Of a stretch of 64,000 nt of DNA, positions 7,799-17,068 are shown one piece after another (the stretch's first letter is position 1; each line of letters opens with the position of its first letter). The stretch spans positions 4,082,501-4,146,500 of the forward strand of contig NZ_CP027860.1 in the NCBI RefSeq assembly GCF_003015185.1. The letters run 5' to 3'. The translations under genes were made by a program, and so were the position numbers. The notes beneath the pieces were generated by a model that saw nothing but the letters and a program-made list of their open reading frames with translations, did not search any database and was not told the origin of the DNA. Source of the stretch: Ahniella affigens. Its GTDB lineage: Bacteria > Pseudomonadota > Gammaproteobacteria > Xanthomonadales > Ahniellaceae.

Positions 7799-8989
7799 TC
7801 AGAAGGTGAATTCGACCTGGATCACGCTCATCACGCCTACGACGATCGTGTTCCATTGCCCAGTAAAGCGTCCGCCGTAGGACGCGGCGAGATTCGGGCC
7901 GATCTTCTGGGCCTCCTCGTTACTTCGTATCGGGCCAGCCAGAACGTCGGTCTTGAACGTGTTCGAGCCCGAGGTCTTCGTCGATAGCTCCACTTCGACG
8001 ACACTCATCTCGCCGGGGAGGACCGTCGTCCACTTTCCAGTAAAGCGGCCCTGGCGCGCGGCAGCGATGCGCGGCCCAAGCGCCTGGGCTTCGTCATTGT
8101 TCGAAAGGAAGCCGGCGGGAACGCGAATCTTGAACGTGGATTCTGGGTTTCCTTCATTCAGGCCGGTACGCATGGCTTGCGCGAACTCAGCTACTTTGTA
8201 AGTTCCGCTATTGATCAGGCTGTAATCCCAAACGAAGGCGCCGTGGAGGGCTTTGCTGGGTGTCTCTGCTTGCCAGGTCGCCAACTGCTGCTGCGCCTGA
8301 TTTGGGGTCAACGCGCCCCCATCGGGTCCCGGCGAAGCCTCGAAGCCAGCAACGATCGGCACCACAGGATCGAACTGTGTAAACCAGCCGCTGACTGGGT
8401 CGTTGCCACTGCCTCCCGCATAGCACTGCACGTTGAGCCACGCGAGCGTCCCATGTTGTTGCCGGACAAAAGCGCACCAGCTTTGCCAGCCTTGCAATTG
8501 ATTGTAGGGCGCAGCAGTCAGCGCCAAGCCGGCGGAAATCGCTGCCAATGTCACTGTTTGACAGGTAGGATCCATTGGATTCAGTCCACCTGGCTGCCCC
8601 CAGTTCTCGCAATCCATGTCAATGCCGGCGATACCGTTCGACTTCAGCCAAGACATGACCTGCGCCAATGCCGGAGGTGCCATCGCGGCCAGTGTACTGA
8701 TTGCGCTGTTACTGAGCGAAAAGAAGATGCCTTCCGGATCGATGCTGGTACTGTCAATCAGCGTCTGCAGACTGGCGCGCCATTGCGCATCGCCTACGTA
8801 TTGACCCTGCGCATCGAACATCGTGTAGGGCGGGTCGTTATAGACGATTTGGCCGCCGGCGCCATTGGGGCCGGACAGGATCAGGACATTGACATCGGTT
8901 CCTTCATACTGCGGGATTGAGCTCTGAACTAATGCGGCGGGATAGCCGCTGCGGGTATAGACCGCGATGATCGGAGGCTGAAGACTCAT
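7799..8989 (-). CDS. GH18-like domain fused to two MVL-type mannan-binding lectin repeats
   Basis: 396 residues from ATG at 8989 (AGGAG about 9 bases upstream; the frame is open to 9082). Residues 1-275 look like a GH18-type TIM barrel: GIAGIDMDCENW carries the D-x-D-x-E catalytic core (Asp124, Asp126, Glu128), although the first Asp of DxxDxDxE is Ala. Residues about 285-338 and 344-396 are two copies of the Microcystis viridis lectin (MVL) repeat: NNDEAQALGP, GRFTGKWTTV, MSVVEVEL and EEAQKIGPNLAASYGGRFTG, MSVIQVEFTF. MVL binds oligomannose Man-GlcNAc cores and has been linked to GlcNAc cleavage. I infer binding and processing of chitobiose-containing glycans. No Sec signal peptide is apparent, so its location is unclear. 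It stands alone between phosphatase and TetR genes. Confidence 0.85.
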   Translation of the reverse strand: MSLQPPIIAVYTRSGYPAALVQSSIPQYEGTDVNVLILSGPNGAGGQIVYNDPPYTMFDAQGQYVGDAQWRASLQTLIDSTSIDPEGIFFSLSNSAISTLAAMAPPALAQVMSWLKSNGIAGIDMDCENWGQPGGLNPMDPTCQTVTLAAISAGLALTAAPYNQLQGWQSWCAFVRQQHGTLAWLNVQCYAGGSGNDPVSGWFTQFDPVVPIVAGFEASPGPDGGALTPNQAQQQLATWQAETPSKALHGAFVWDYSLINSGTYKVAEFAQAMRTGLNEGNPESTFKIRVPAGFLSNNDEAQALGPRIAAARQGRFTGKWTTVLPGEMSVVEVELSTKTSGSNTFKTDVLAGPIRSNEEAQKIGPNLAASYGGRFTGQWNTIVVGVMSVIQVEFTF

Positions 8990-9640
8990 GATGAAGTGCT
9001 CCTGTGTACGAATGTGACGAGATGGGTTGTTAGCGAGCCGATCGATCCATGATGATGGTGACGTCGTCGGTGGACACATCATGGTCTGCCATGTTCGACG
9101 AGAAGGGTTCTTCGCGGATTCTCAGCAGTACCACTTCGGAGCGGATCTTCCCGACACCCACTGGCGGCGAGGTTAAGCAAGATCGATGTCCTGAAAGCCA
9201 CCGGTAGTCCTGTCGGTGTCTCGATGGCCTGAACTGACTGCATTGCGGCTCATCGCGTCGATCACTGAGCCAGCATTTCCGGAATCCCCAGACGCACTCT
9301 GATCAATCGCAGGCCAACCCGGTGTTCTTGCATGCTCAGAAATCGCGTGTGATCACCATTCTTGTCGAAACTTTCCCCTCCCCGGACCCTCTCCCGCGCT
9401 CGCGGGTGAGGGAACCGATCCACGCTTCCGTGCAAGTGGGAGATGGCTGCGTAGAGGGCCGCTTGCGACCCCGTTCCATCGAGAGCGTCGCACTTCGCCA
9501 CCGACCCTTTGAGGCACGAGTCAGCGCACCCTGGGTGCGACCGCTACGCCAACCTGGCGGCACACCGCCCGCCGGACACTTGCAGGCGTTTATTGAACGA
9601 CGTACACTTTTGCGCATCGTTCATTCTTGGTGCTCCACCG
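8990..9640. other. Gene-free interval with a degenerate hairpin repeat
   Basis: Separates the GH18-MVL gene (minus) from the tetR gene (plus). Around 9376-9470 there is a degraded copy of hairpin family H (CTCTCCCGCGCTCGCGGGTGA). The rest shows nothing recognisable; it should contain both divergent promoters. Confidence 0.4.
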
Positions 9641-10300
9641 ATGCCTTCACCCCCACCCAACCGGCAGCAGCGCAAGCGTCAGCGAACCGCTGATCATCTG
9701 TCGGCGACGGCTTGGGCGCTGTTTGAAACCCATGGGTTTGAGGCAGTCACCATGGAGCAAGTCGCTGCCGAGGCCGACGTGGCAAAGGGCACGCTCTACA
9801 ACCATTTTCCGGTCAAGGAAGCCCTGCTCGCGCACCGGTTTCGGGTCGACATCGCGGCAGGCATGCAAGAACGTGCAGCTGCGCTTCTTGCGCACAAGAC
9901 TTTCGAAGCGCGCATGCGCTACCTGCTCCGCGAGTCCGCGGCTTGGCACGCCGCTCGCAAGGCCTACTTACCGCACTACATCCGATTCCTCATGAATCAG
10001 GCACGATACGGCGAGTCGCGGTCCGGATCAGATCAATTCGACCCGGGGAATCGGCAGATTCTGACGCTCATGTTCCAGGCCGGCCAGGACGCTGGCGAAG
10101 TAGATAAGCGCCTGTCTGCAGCCGATATCGCTTGCAGCTTCGAATACCTGTTGTTTGGCGCGATGGTTACCTGGCTTGCCAATCCCGACTCGGACCTCAG
10201 CACCCGGTTTCTCGCGGCATTTGATCTTGCGATGCACGGCGTCGCCCTGTCGCTCGCGAGACCATCCACAGACACTCACGACAATCGAGCCAAACGATGA
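9641..10300 (+). CDS. TetR-family transcriptional regulator
   Basis: 219 residues from ATG at 9641. The N-terminal HTH is typical of TetR: TAWALFETHGFEAVTMEQVA, then ADVAKGTLYNHFPVKEAL (residues about 22-62). The C-terminal ligand domain is all-helical and not diagnostic. The stop overlaps the start of the downstream P450 by 4 bases (ATGA), so the two are translationally coupled and probably regulated together; TetR proteins usually repress their own operon and release DNA when a small ligand binds. The P450 substrate or product is the natural ligand candidate (inference). Confidence 0.9.
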   Translation: MPSPPPNRQQRKRQRTADHLSATAWALFETHGFEAVTMEQVAAEADVAKGTLYNHFPVKEALLAHRFRVDIAAGMQERAAALLAHKTFEARMRYLLRESAAWHAARKAYLPHYIRFLMNQARYGESRSGSDQFDPGNRQILTLMFQAGQDAGEVDKRLSAADIACSFEYLLFGAMVTWLANPDSDLSTRFLAAFDLAMHGVALSLARPSTDTHDNRAKR

Positions 10301-11694
10301 ATGGCAGCACCGAAATCAACGCCGAATATCGGCCAAGTCTGCCACTCGGGCTGTCCTGGTTGAACGAAATCAAGCGCGACCCACTCGCAGCAGCGAGCGA
10401 ACTACACCGTCGCTACGGCGATGTCGCGACACTGAACATCCTGTTCCGCCGTATCTGCTACTTCTTTACCCCTGAAGCCGCTCGGCAAATCCTCGTCGAC
10501 CACCACGCAGATTTCGTCAGAGAGGCGCGCCTGCTTCGAATATTTGCGTCATTCCAGGGCGACAATGCGCTGACCACCGAAGGCACCGACTGGGAACGTC
10601 AACGGCGAATTCTCGCGCCAGGATTCACCCCAAAGCGTGTGGCCGGTTACACCCAATTGATGCACGCGGCGATTCAGGACTGTGTCGCTGATGTCCTGCC
10701 GACGTCGCCCGGATCGAGCGCTGTCGTCGATGCCGATGGCCTGACAACGCGTATCACCATGGACGTGATATTGCGGACCTTGTTCTCGAGCCCAATGACG
10801 AAGCAAGACGCCGCGCAGCTATCAATCGCCATCCGAGCGCTGACCAGGCAGAGCATGCGCGAGGTCTATTGGCCATTCGTTGCGCCAGACTGGTTGCCCT
10901 ACCCTGGGCGTACCAGCAAACTGACGCATCGCCGTACGATCCAAGCCTTGATCGAGACCCACATCAATGCGCGAACCGCTTCGAACGCGGTGCCGCGTGA
11001 AGAACAAGATGTTCTGGACATGCTGCTCTCGGCCAAGGACGAGGCTTCCGGCAACCATCAGAACGCGCTAAGCGCGCGCGAAATTCGCGACAACTGCGTA
11101 CTGCTGTTTGCAGCAGGATTCGACACGGCTTCCTCCGCACTCTGCTGGTGGATGGGCTTGATAGCAACACGTCCAGACGTTGTCGACGCGTTGCGAGCAG
11201 AGCTCGCCGACACTGATTTTGCCGCATCGGGAATTGAGCAGATTGTTCGCGCGCCTTATCTGAACGCGACGATCAAAGAGGCGATGCGCTTGTACCCGCC
11301 ATCCGCAGCGCTGTTCACGCGAGTCGCTCAGCGCGACTGCGTGATCGCCGACACCACTGTCACCAAAGGCACCTTGGTGGTGATTCCCATTTGGCAATTG
11401 CACCGCGACGCACGGTCTTTTCCCGCCCCATTGGAATTCCGGCCGGAACGATTCATGCCCAACGCCGACCCGATCCCCAGAAGCGCCTACATGCCATTTG
11501 GCGCCGGCCCACACTTTTGCCTGGGCCAGCACTTTGCGCTCATCGAGATGGCCCTGGTCGCCGCATACCTGATCAAGCATATCGACTTTGCGCTCCCGCC
11601 TGGTGCCAAGTTGCCAGACCCAACTGTCGATGTGGCGCTGAAGCCGAAGACGCCTCTGCTTGTTCAAGTGACGCGACGCGAGACACCGAGCTAA
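10297..11694 (+). CDS. Cytochrome P450 monooxygenase
   Basis: 465 residues. Complete P450 signature: I-helix oxygen-activation motif AGFDTASS, K-helix ExxR at Glu328-Arg331 (KEAMRLYPP), PERF motif (FRPERF) and heme loop FGAGPHFCLGQHFA with Cys408 as thiolate ligand. The start overlaps the tetR stop. The motif set (AGxDT, LYPP) resembles CYP4/CYP102-like fatty-acid or terpenoid hydroxylases more than CYP51, but substrate cannot be set from sequence. No ferredoxin or reductase gene is adjacent, so electrons must come from partners encoded elsewhere. Soluble; no membrane anchor. Confidence 0.93.
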   Translation: MNGSTEINAEYRPSLPLGLSWLNEIKRDPLAAASELHRRYGDVATLNILFRRICYFFTPEAARQILVDHHADFVREARLLRIFASFQGDNALTTEGTDWERQRRILAPGFTPKRVAGYTQLMHAAIQDCVADVLPTSPGSSAVVDADGLTTRITMDVILRTLFSSPMTKQDAAQLSIAIRALTRQSMREVYWPFVAPDWLPYPGRTSKLTHRRTIQALIETHINARTASNAVPREEQDVLDMLLSAKDEASGNHQNALSAREIRDNCVLLFAAGFDTASSALCWWMGLIATRPDVVDALRAELADTDFAASGIEQIVRAPYLNATIKEAMRLYPPSAALFTRVAQRDCVIADTTVTKGTLVVIPIWQLHRDARSFPAPLEFRPERFMPNADPIPRSAYMPFGAGPHFCLGQHFALIEMALVAAYLIKHIDFALPPGAKLPDPTVDVALKPKTPLLVQVTRRETPS

Positions 11695-11786
11695 AGCAGA
11701 GACCGGACATCCATCACGATTCCTTAGGCGGTGAGTGTCCACATTGGTGAATCGCCACAATTGACCTTCATTATTGTTGGCGTCGA

Positions 11787-11853
11787 CAGTCGATGTCCGT
11801 TTTGAACGCCCTTTTGCGGGTGCGCTATCAACGCCACCCAATGGGAGTTCGCC
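11787..11853 (+). promoter_or_regulatory. Leader shared by two secreted-protein genes (copy 1)
   Basis: The sequence before the gene at 11854 (GATGTCCGTTTTGAACGCCC, then GCGCTATCAACGCCACCCAA and GGGAG) closely resembles that before the gene at 14399 (GATGTCCGTTTTTCGCCGCG, then CGCCATCAACACCAATTCTC, GGGAG). The common blocks suggest duplication with the gene and possibly shared control. Confidence 0.5.
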
Positions 11854-12528
11854 GTGCGCCGCTTTCACCCGTGCTTTTTCCTGCTGTTCTGTGCAGCCGG
11901 TGCCCATGCCAAATCATGGACCTTCCTTGGCACCTTCGGCGGCAAGGACGTGCTCGCCGATGGTCGCCATGATCTGCGCCTGACCGCGATCGATCCAAAT
12001 TCGGGGCGCATTCTGGCGCCGCCGATCACCCTGACTGCGGTGCCAGTTCAGAACGCCACCGTTGCGGTGACGTTCGACACACCGGTCGTGATGCCATGGA
12101 CATCACCTGGTGCCACGAGCCCGTTCGCGATTCGAATAGATGCACTCGTCGATGCGAACCAAGTGATCCTGCTCGGTGACTCCACGGCCTTCGATGCGAA
12201 CGAGCATCGCCAGGGGTTTTGCTGGGATGCACCGACCGATGGAACGGGAGCGCAACGCGCGCACATCACCTCGGGTTGCCTGTTCGCCATGGCAGCACAC
12301 ACGAAATCCGGTCCCAGTGGTGGCGCCTACGAGCTGCGAAAACAGGTGATCGCCGGTGGCGGTCAGACCGCGTTGGGCGGCGGTTATGCCTTGGTGGGCA
12401 CGGTCGGACAAAGCGCCGTGACGCAAGTGTCTGGCGGCAGCTATCAGCTCACCGGTGGTTTTCATGGTCCTGCGGTGGCCGCGCCACCGCTGCCCGATGC
12501 GGTGTTCGGCAACGGGTTCGAGAACTGA
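11854..12528 (+). CDS. Secreted protein with (N)GFE tail, unknown function
   Basis: 224 residues from GTG at 11854, with GGGAG 6 bases upstream. Signal peptide FFLLFCAAGAHA. The middle is a beta-rich stretch without recognised domain; residues about 165-208 contain the Gly-rich pattern GGGYALVGTVGQSAVTQVSG followed by GGSYQLTGGFH, a short module common in secreted proteins of Lysobacterales and planctomycetes (recalled). The C-terminus PDAVFGNGFEN carries the tail with one extra residue. It precedes the two collagen-like paralogues on the same strand, 42 bases before the next start, so it may be cotranscribed with the first. Confidence 0.7.
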   Translation: MRRFHPCFFLLFCAAGAHAKSWTFLGTFGGKDVLADGRHDLRLTAIDPNSGRILAPPITLTAVPVQNATVAVTFDTPVVMPWTSPGATSPFAIRIDALVDANQVILLGDSTAFDANEHRQGFCWDAPTDGTGAQRAHITSGCLFAMAAHTKSGPSGGAYELRKQVIAGGGQTALGGGYALVGTVGQSAVTQVSGGSYQLTGGFHGPAVAAPPLPDAVFGNGFEN

Positions 12529-12570
12529 GTCATCTGCAGCAATCACGCGCCATCAATCGAGGAATCTCCG

Positions 12571-14274
12571 ATGAAACTTCATGCTCTGACCTTGGCCCTG
12601 CTGGCCAGCCTGTCGAATCCCGTTCAGGCACTCGGCACTGTATTCACCTATCAAGGTTCGCTGAGTGATGCCACCGTCGCGGCAACCGGCACCTACGATT
12701 TGCAGTTCACGCTGCAGACCACGGGTGGCACGAACATCGGCTCGCCGCTGATCAAGGACGATGTGCTGGTCAGCGCCGGCGTGTTCAGTGTCGAACTGGA
12801 TTTTGGCCCGGCCATTGCCAGCGGCGACTATCAACTGCAGATCGGTGTCAGGCCCGGTGCATCGAGTGGCGCGTTCACCGCGCTGAGCCCGGCAACGAAG
12901 ATCCTGCCGACTCCGCAAGCGACATTTGCAGCGGCCGCACAGATCTCGACGACCGTCAGCAACGGCGCGATCGGCAGCGCGCAGATCAACAGCACCGAAG
13001 TGCAGGCGCGGGTGACTTCAAGCTGCCCATCGGGACAGGCGATTCGTGTCGTCAACTCGAATGGATCGGTGACCTGCGAAACAGCCATGACCGGCCCTCA
13101 AGGAATCCAAGGCATCCAGGGTATCCAGGGGCCGCCGGGACCGACGGGTGCTACAGGCGCAACGGGTGCCACCGGGGCTCAAGGACCAGCGGGCTCCGCC
13201 GATGCGTGGAGCCGACTCGGCAATGCCGGGACAGACTCGGCCACCAATTTTCTCGGCACGACGGACGCCCGATCGCTGGTGTTCCGCACGCACAATGTCC
13301 AAAGTCTTCGGATTGATCCGTCCACGGAGCTGTTCGGGGGTATCCCGATCACCGCAAACATCATTGCCGGCAGCAGCGCGAACTCGGCATCACCGACTGT
13401 GCGGGGTGCCACCATCGCCGGCGGCGGTGTTCCGGTTGGCAACAGCGACCCAACGTATCCACTCGATGGCCCGAACCGGGTGACGAACCATTTCGGGACC
13501 GTGGGTGGCGGGTTCAACAACCAGGCCGGAGATGGCACCGGCAATCCGTTGAATTCGGCTTTTGCAACCGTCGCGGGTGGCCACTCGAATCTGGCAAGCG
13601 GCACGTACAGCACGGTTTCCGGCGGCTCAGAAAACACTGCCCGCGGCTTGTTCAGTACCGTCACTGGCGGCAGGAACAACGAGGCCATTGGCTGGTACAG
13701 CGCCGTGAGCGGTGGCAGTGGCAATTGCGCAGGTGCCATCGAAAGCTGGGCTGGCGGGAACCGAGCGAAAGTCCGCCCAGGTGGCACCGCGCCTTCGTCG
13801 GGCCCTTGTATCGGTCTGACCACTGGGCAACCCGCCGGCGACGATGGCACTTTTGTCTGGGCAGATAGTCAATCGGCCGACTTTGTCTCGACGGGGCCAA
13901 ATCAATTTTCGATCCGCGCTGCGGGTGGTTTGCGTTGGGGCGGCACCGGCGTCAACTCGACGACCAGTCCCGCCTTCACGCACCAGGTCCTGAGCGGCGT
14001 GAATCTCTGTGACGGCGGCTCCGGAGCCAATACGCGGACCTACCTCAACCATCCCCTTCTGAACGGCAATCCCGCTGCAGTGATTGTCATGACACCGAAC
14101 TTCGGCCCCCAGTCCAGCGGCACCGCGCCCCCGCGCAATCCGATGGCGATCTACTACAGTGATCTGGGCACAGCAGGTTGTCCTGCGGGTCGCTGGGTGA
14201 TCTATCAGACCAGTCTGACCGCTGAAGTCATCAACCCGAACGCACGCTTCAATATCTGGTTCGTGTTGCCGTAA
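12571..14274 (+). CDS. Secreted adhesin-like protein with collagen-like and YadA-head-like repeats
   Basis: 567 residues with signal peptide LTLALLASLSNPVQA. Order: a conserved N-terminal beta domain (about 20-160, FTYQGSLSDATVAATGTYDL); a collagen-like Gly-X-Y run (about 172-210, GPQGIQGIQGIQGPPGPTGA); then repeats of the trimeric adhesin head type (FGTVGGGFNNQAG, FATVAGGHSNLASG, YSTVSGGSENTARG, FSTVTGGRNNEAIG, about 310-385); and a distinct C-terminal domain with Cys pairs, ending FNIWFVLP. The N-terminal 215 residues are nearly identical at DNA level to the next gene. Probably trimeric and exposed or secreted. No anchor domain is seen. Confidence 0.8.
   Translation: MKLHALTLALLASLSNPVQALGTVFTYQGSLSDATVAATGTYDLQFTLQTTGGTNIGSPLIKDDVLVSAGVFSVELDFGPAIASGDYQLQIGVRPGASSGAFTALSPATKILPTPQATFAAAAQISTTVSNGAIGSAQINSTEVQARVTSSCPSGQAIRVVNSNGSVTCETAMTGPQGIQGIQGIQGPPGPTGATGATGATGAQGPAGSADAWSRLGNAGTDSATNFLGTTDARSLVFRTHNVQSLRIDPSTELFGGIPITANIIAGSSANSASPTVRGATIAGGGVPVGNSDPTYPLDGPNRVTNHFGTVGGGFNNQAGDGTGNPLNSAFATVAGGHSNLASGTYSTVSGGSENTARGLFSTVTGGRNNEAIGWYSAVSGGSGNCAGAIESWAGGNRAKVRPGGTAPSSGPCIGLTTGQPAGDDGTFVWADSQSADFVSTGPNQFSIRAAGGLRWGGTGVNSTTSPAFTHQVLSGVNLCDGGSGANTRTYLNHPLLNGNPAAVIVMTPNFGPQSSGTAPPRNPMAIYYSDLGTAGCPAGRWVIYQTSLTAEVINPNARFNIWFVLP
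12640..13215 (+). repeat. Direct repeat within paralogous genes (copy 1; copy 2 at 14490-15057)
   Basis: The coding stretch for the N-terminal beta domain and collagen-like region is almost identical to that in the following gene, including long exact runs such as CTGCAGTTCACGCTGCAGAC. Identity falls sharply after the codons for GSADAWSR. This marks a recent duplication or gene conversion limited to the 5' half. Confidence 0.85.
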
Positions 14275-14331
14275 CCCGTTTCCGGACAACGCCGGTCGCC
14301 TTGGCCTGATGGCCGCGTCTGGCGGCATCCA

Positions 14332-14398
14332 TCGCAGATGTCCGTTTTTCGCCGCGTTTTCCGGATACGCCATCAACACCAATTCTCGGGAGTCCATC
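14332..14398 (+). promoter_or_regulatory. Leader shared by two secreted-protein genes (copy 2)
   Basis: Counterpart of 11787-11853: the same ordered blocks (GATGTCCGTTTT, CGCCATCAAC, CGGGAG) end at the ATG at 14399. Confidence 0.5.
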
Positions 14399-16390
14399 AT
14401 GTTTCGCAATTGCGGTAATTCGATTCAACCATGGGTCCTGGCGATTTTGTCCGCAATGGCCAGCCCGGCTTTCGCCATCGGCAACGGGTTCACGTACCAG
14501 GGTTCGCTGACCGATGCCACGATCGCCGCGACCGGCACGTATGACCTGCAGTTCACGCTGCAGACCACGGGCGGCACGAATATCGGCTCGCCACTGATCA
14601 AGGACGACGTGCTCGTCAGTGCCGGGGTGTTCAGTGTCGAACTGGATTTTGGGCCAGCAATCGCCGGCGGCGACTATCAACTGCAGATCGGCGTGCGCCC
14701 GGGTGCGTCCAGCGGTGCCTACACGACGCTGAGCCCGGCGACGAAACTCCTGCCGACACCCCAGGCGACCTTTGCTTCGTCGTCGCAGATTGCGGCGACT
14801 GTCGTCAATGGCGCGATCGGCAGCGCGCAGATCAACAGCACCGAAGTGCAGGCGCGCGTCACCGCCAGTTGCCCATCCGGACAAGCGATTCGTGTCGTCA
14901 ATGCGAATGGTTCGGTGACTTGCGAAACGGCCATGACCGGTCCCCAAGGAATTCAGGGAATCCAGGGCATTCAAGGGCCGCAGGGTCCGATCGGTCCGAC
15001 GGGCGCTACCGGCGATACCGGTCCGCAAGGGCCGGCTGGTTCTGCCGACGCTTGGAGTCGCGTCGGCAACGCGGGCACCAATCCGGCAACCGATTTCATC
15101 GGTACGACGGACAACCAGCCTTTGCAATTGCGTGCGTTCAACAATCGGGTCGGTCGATTCGAACCGCGCGGCACGGTCAGCTCATGGGGTGACGCGCCGA
15201 GCGTCGTGTTGGGTTCGTCGGCCAACGAAGTATCGAACGTCGGAGCAACGGTCGGTGGTGGTGGCGCCACCAGAGGCATCAATGGCGCTCTCGAACCTTC
15301 GTATAAGAATTCTGCGCAGGGCGCCTTTTCGACGATTGGTGGTGGCTTTGGAAATACGGCTGGGAATAGCTCAACCACCATCGGAGGAGGGACGTTCAAC
15401 ACCACAGGCGGTGACTCGGGAACCGTTGGCGGTGGTTATGTCAATCGAGCACATGGTGGCTTCAGCACCGTCGGCGGGGGATTCTTCAACAAGGCTGGTG
15501 GTTACGGCAGCACCGTCTCGGGGGGCAGCGTCAATTGTGCTGGCGGTGACTACAGCATGGCCAGTGGCAAGGACGCGGGCGTGCGTCCCGGAAACGACTC
15601 CGGCGACCTCTCCTGTGCGATCGGGGACTCGGGTGACGGCGATGGCGACAACGGCACATATGTTTGGGCAGACGATCAAGGCACCGCTTTCAACTCCACG
15701 GGACCACGCCAGTTTCTTGTTCGAGCCCAAGGCGGCATGGCGATCAACACGAATACACCGGTGGCTGGCGCCGCCCTGACCGTGAATGGCAACGCGGTGG
15801 TCAACGCGCCCGGCGCACTGAGCTTCGGCAGCCAGGTTCGCCAGATGGTCAACCTGTGGGGCACCGAGTACGGCATCGGCGTGCAGGCAGCAAGGCAGTA
15901 CTACCGCACTTCAGTCAACGGCGGCTTCAGCTGGTTCGAAGGCGGTGTGCACAATGACAATACGAATAACCCGGGCGCCGGCGGCACACTCCGCATGGCG
16001 CTCTCCAACACCGGCCAACTGCAGACAACGACGGGCACGATCAGCACCTTGTCCGATTTGCGGTTGAAGGATCAAGTGGAAGACTATTCTGGAGCGCTGG
16101 ATCAGATCAACGCGCTGCGCGCCGTTCGATATCACTACAAGGATGCCGGCAAGGCGGCGTTCCAGCCCAAGGGCCACCATCTTGGGTTCATCGCCCAGGA
16201 AGTGCAGCAGGTGATGCCGGAGTGGGTCAGTGAAGGGGACGATGGTTACCTGATGCTGTCGATGCGCGGTTTCGAAGCAATGGCCGTGCGTGGCATGCAG
16301 GAACTGAGTGCCGACAATGAAGCCCTGCGGGATCAGGTCGACACGCTGGAAGCGCGTCTTGCGGCAATCGAAAAGCGATTGGCGGATTGA
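14399..16390 (+). CDS. Secreted adhesin-like paralogue with C-terminal S74-type intramolecular chaperone
   Basis: 663 residues from ATG at 14399 (GGGAG upstream), signal peptide ending SAMASPAFA. The N-terminal half repeats the previous protein (beta domain, then GPQGIQGIQGIQGPQGPIGP). The middle has head-type repeats (FSTIGGGFGNTAGN, GTVGGGYVNRAHGG, FSTVGGGFFNKAGG, GSTVSGGSVNCAGG). The last 120 residues carry a chaperone-of-endosialidase (S74) domain: LSDLRLKDQVEDY, ALRAVRYHYKD, HHLGFIAQEVQQVMPEWV, followed by a coiled coil (ALRDQVDTLEARLAAIEKRL). Such domains promote trimerisation and may self-cleave before the conserved Ser; here the usual S-D-xR-xK is SDLRLK. Likely a trimeric fibre. Confidence 0.85.
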   Translation: MFRNCGNSIQPWVLAILSAMASPAFAIGNGFTYQGSLTDATIAATGTYDLQFTLQTTGGTNIGSPLIKDDVLVSAGVFSVELDFGPAIAGGDYQLQIGVRPGASSGAYTTLSPATKLLPTPQATFASSSQIAATVVNGAIGSAQINSTEVQARVTASCPSGQAIRVVNANGSVTCETAMTGPQGIQGIQGIQGPQGPIGPTGATGDTGPQGPAGSADAWSRVGNAGTNPATDFIGTTDNQPLQLRAFNNRVGRFEPRGTVSSWGDAPSVVLGSSANEVSNVGATVGGGGATRGINGALEPSYKNSAQGAFSTIGGGFGNTAGNSSTTIGGGTFNTTGGDSGTVGGGYVNRAHGGFSTVGGGFFNKAGGYGSTVSGGSVNCAGGDYSMASGKDAGVRPGNDSGDLSCAIGDSGDGDGDNGTYVWADDQGTAFNSTGPRQFLVRAQGGMAINTNTPVAGAALTVNGNAVVNAPGALSFGSQVRQMVNLWGTEYGIGVQAARQYYRTSVNGGFSWFEGGVHNDNTNNPGAGGTLRMALSNTGQLQTTTGTISTLSDLRLKDQVEDYSGALDQINALRAVRYHYKDAGKAAFQPKGHHLGFIAQEVQQVMPEWVSEGDDGYLMLSMRGFEAMAVRGMQELSADNEALRDQVDTLEARLAAIEKRLAD

Positions 16391-16501
16391 CCCCGGCTGA
16401 CGCTCGCCGCGTCGCGAATGGACACGGGCGCAGGTCGACCTGACGGTACAGCGAAGTGCATGGCATGATCAGGCCTTCGCCACAGAACTGCAGGATCGGC
16501 C

Positions 16502-17068
16502 TTGTCCCGAGACGATCGACGAACTCCGGAAGACTCCGAGGCACTGACCAACGAGGCACTGACCGACGAGCCGCTCCGGCAGTCCTTCCTGCCGGCGGCC
16601 TACGCCCGACTTCGCGCGATCGCCGCCGGCCAGCGACGCGCGCTGCCAGTCGAGACGCTGAACACGACGGCACTGGTGAACGAAGGATTCCTGCGGATGG
16701 TATCGGCGGGCGGCGGGCTGGACCGCGAGCACTACTATGCATTGTTCGCGACGGTCGTGCGCAATGCGCTGATCGATCACATCCGCAATCGTCAAGCACA
16801 GAAGCGAGACGCCCCCGAAGTCAGTCTGATCGAAGCCGCACAAGTGGCACTGGATACCGGCAACATGGAGCGATTGATGGCAATCGATGAGGCCCTGACG
16901 CGAATGCGCGTACGGCATGCGCGGCTCGTCCAGGTCGTCGAAATGCGTTTTTTTGCTGGCTTCGAGAATCAGGAAATCGCCGAGATCCTCGGCGTCACGG
17001 AAAAAACGGTGCGGCGCGACTGGTTGCAGGCGCGCGCGATGCTGGCGGAGTTTCTGGATGACGAATGA
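16502..17068 (+). CDS. ECF-type RNA polymerase sigma factor (TIGR02999-like)
   Basis: 188 residues from TTG at 16502 with AGGA 6 bases upstream; no ATG gives a full domain. It has region-2 features of the group usually found beside protein kinases: LNTTALVNEGFLRM, HYYALFATVVRNALIDHIRN. Region 4 is VVEMRFFAGFENQEIAEILG, then VTEKTVRRDWLQARAML, a clear HTH. The gene overlaps the following Ser/Thr kinase gene by 11 bases, indicating a joint unit in which the kinase likely controls sigma activity (established for related pairs in general, inferred here). Confidence 0.9.
   Translation: MSRDDRRTPEDSEALTNEALTDEPLRQSFLPAAYARLRAIAAGQRRALPVETLNTTALVNEGFLRMVSAGGGLDREHYYALFATVVRNALIDHIRNRQAQKRDAPEVSLIEAAQVALDTGNMERLMAIDEALTRMRVRHARLVQVVEMRFFAGFENQEIAEILGVTEKTVRRDWLQARAMLAEFLDDE

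Noticed and set aside
13627-15405. Several minus-strand frames of 144-292 codons across the adhesin paralogues
   Set aside because: Antisense of repetitive Gly-rich coding DNA; no independent start or motif.
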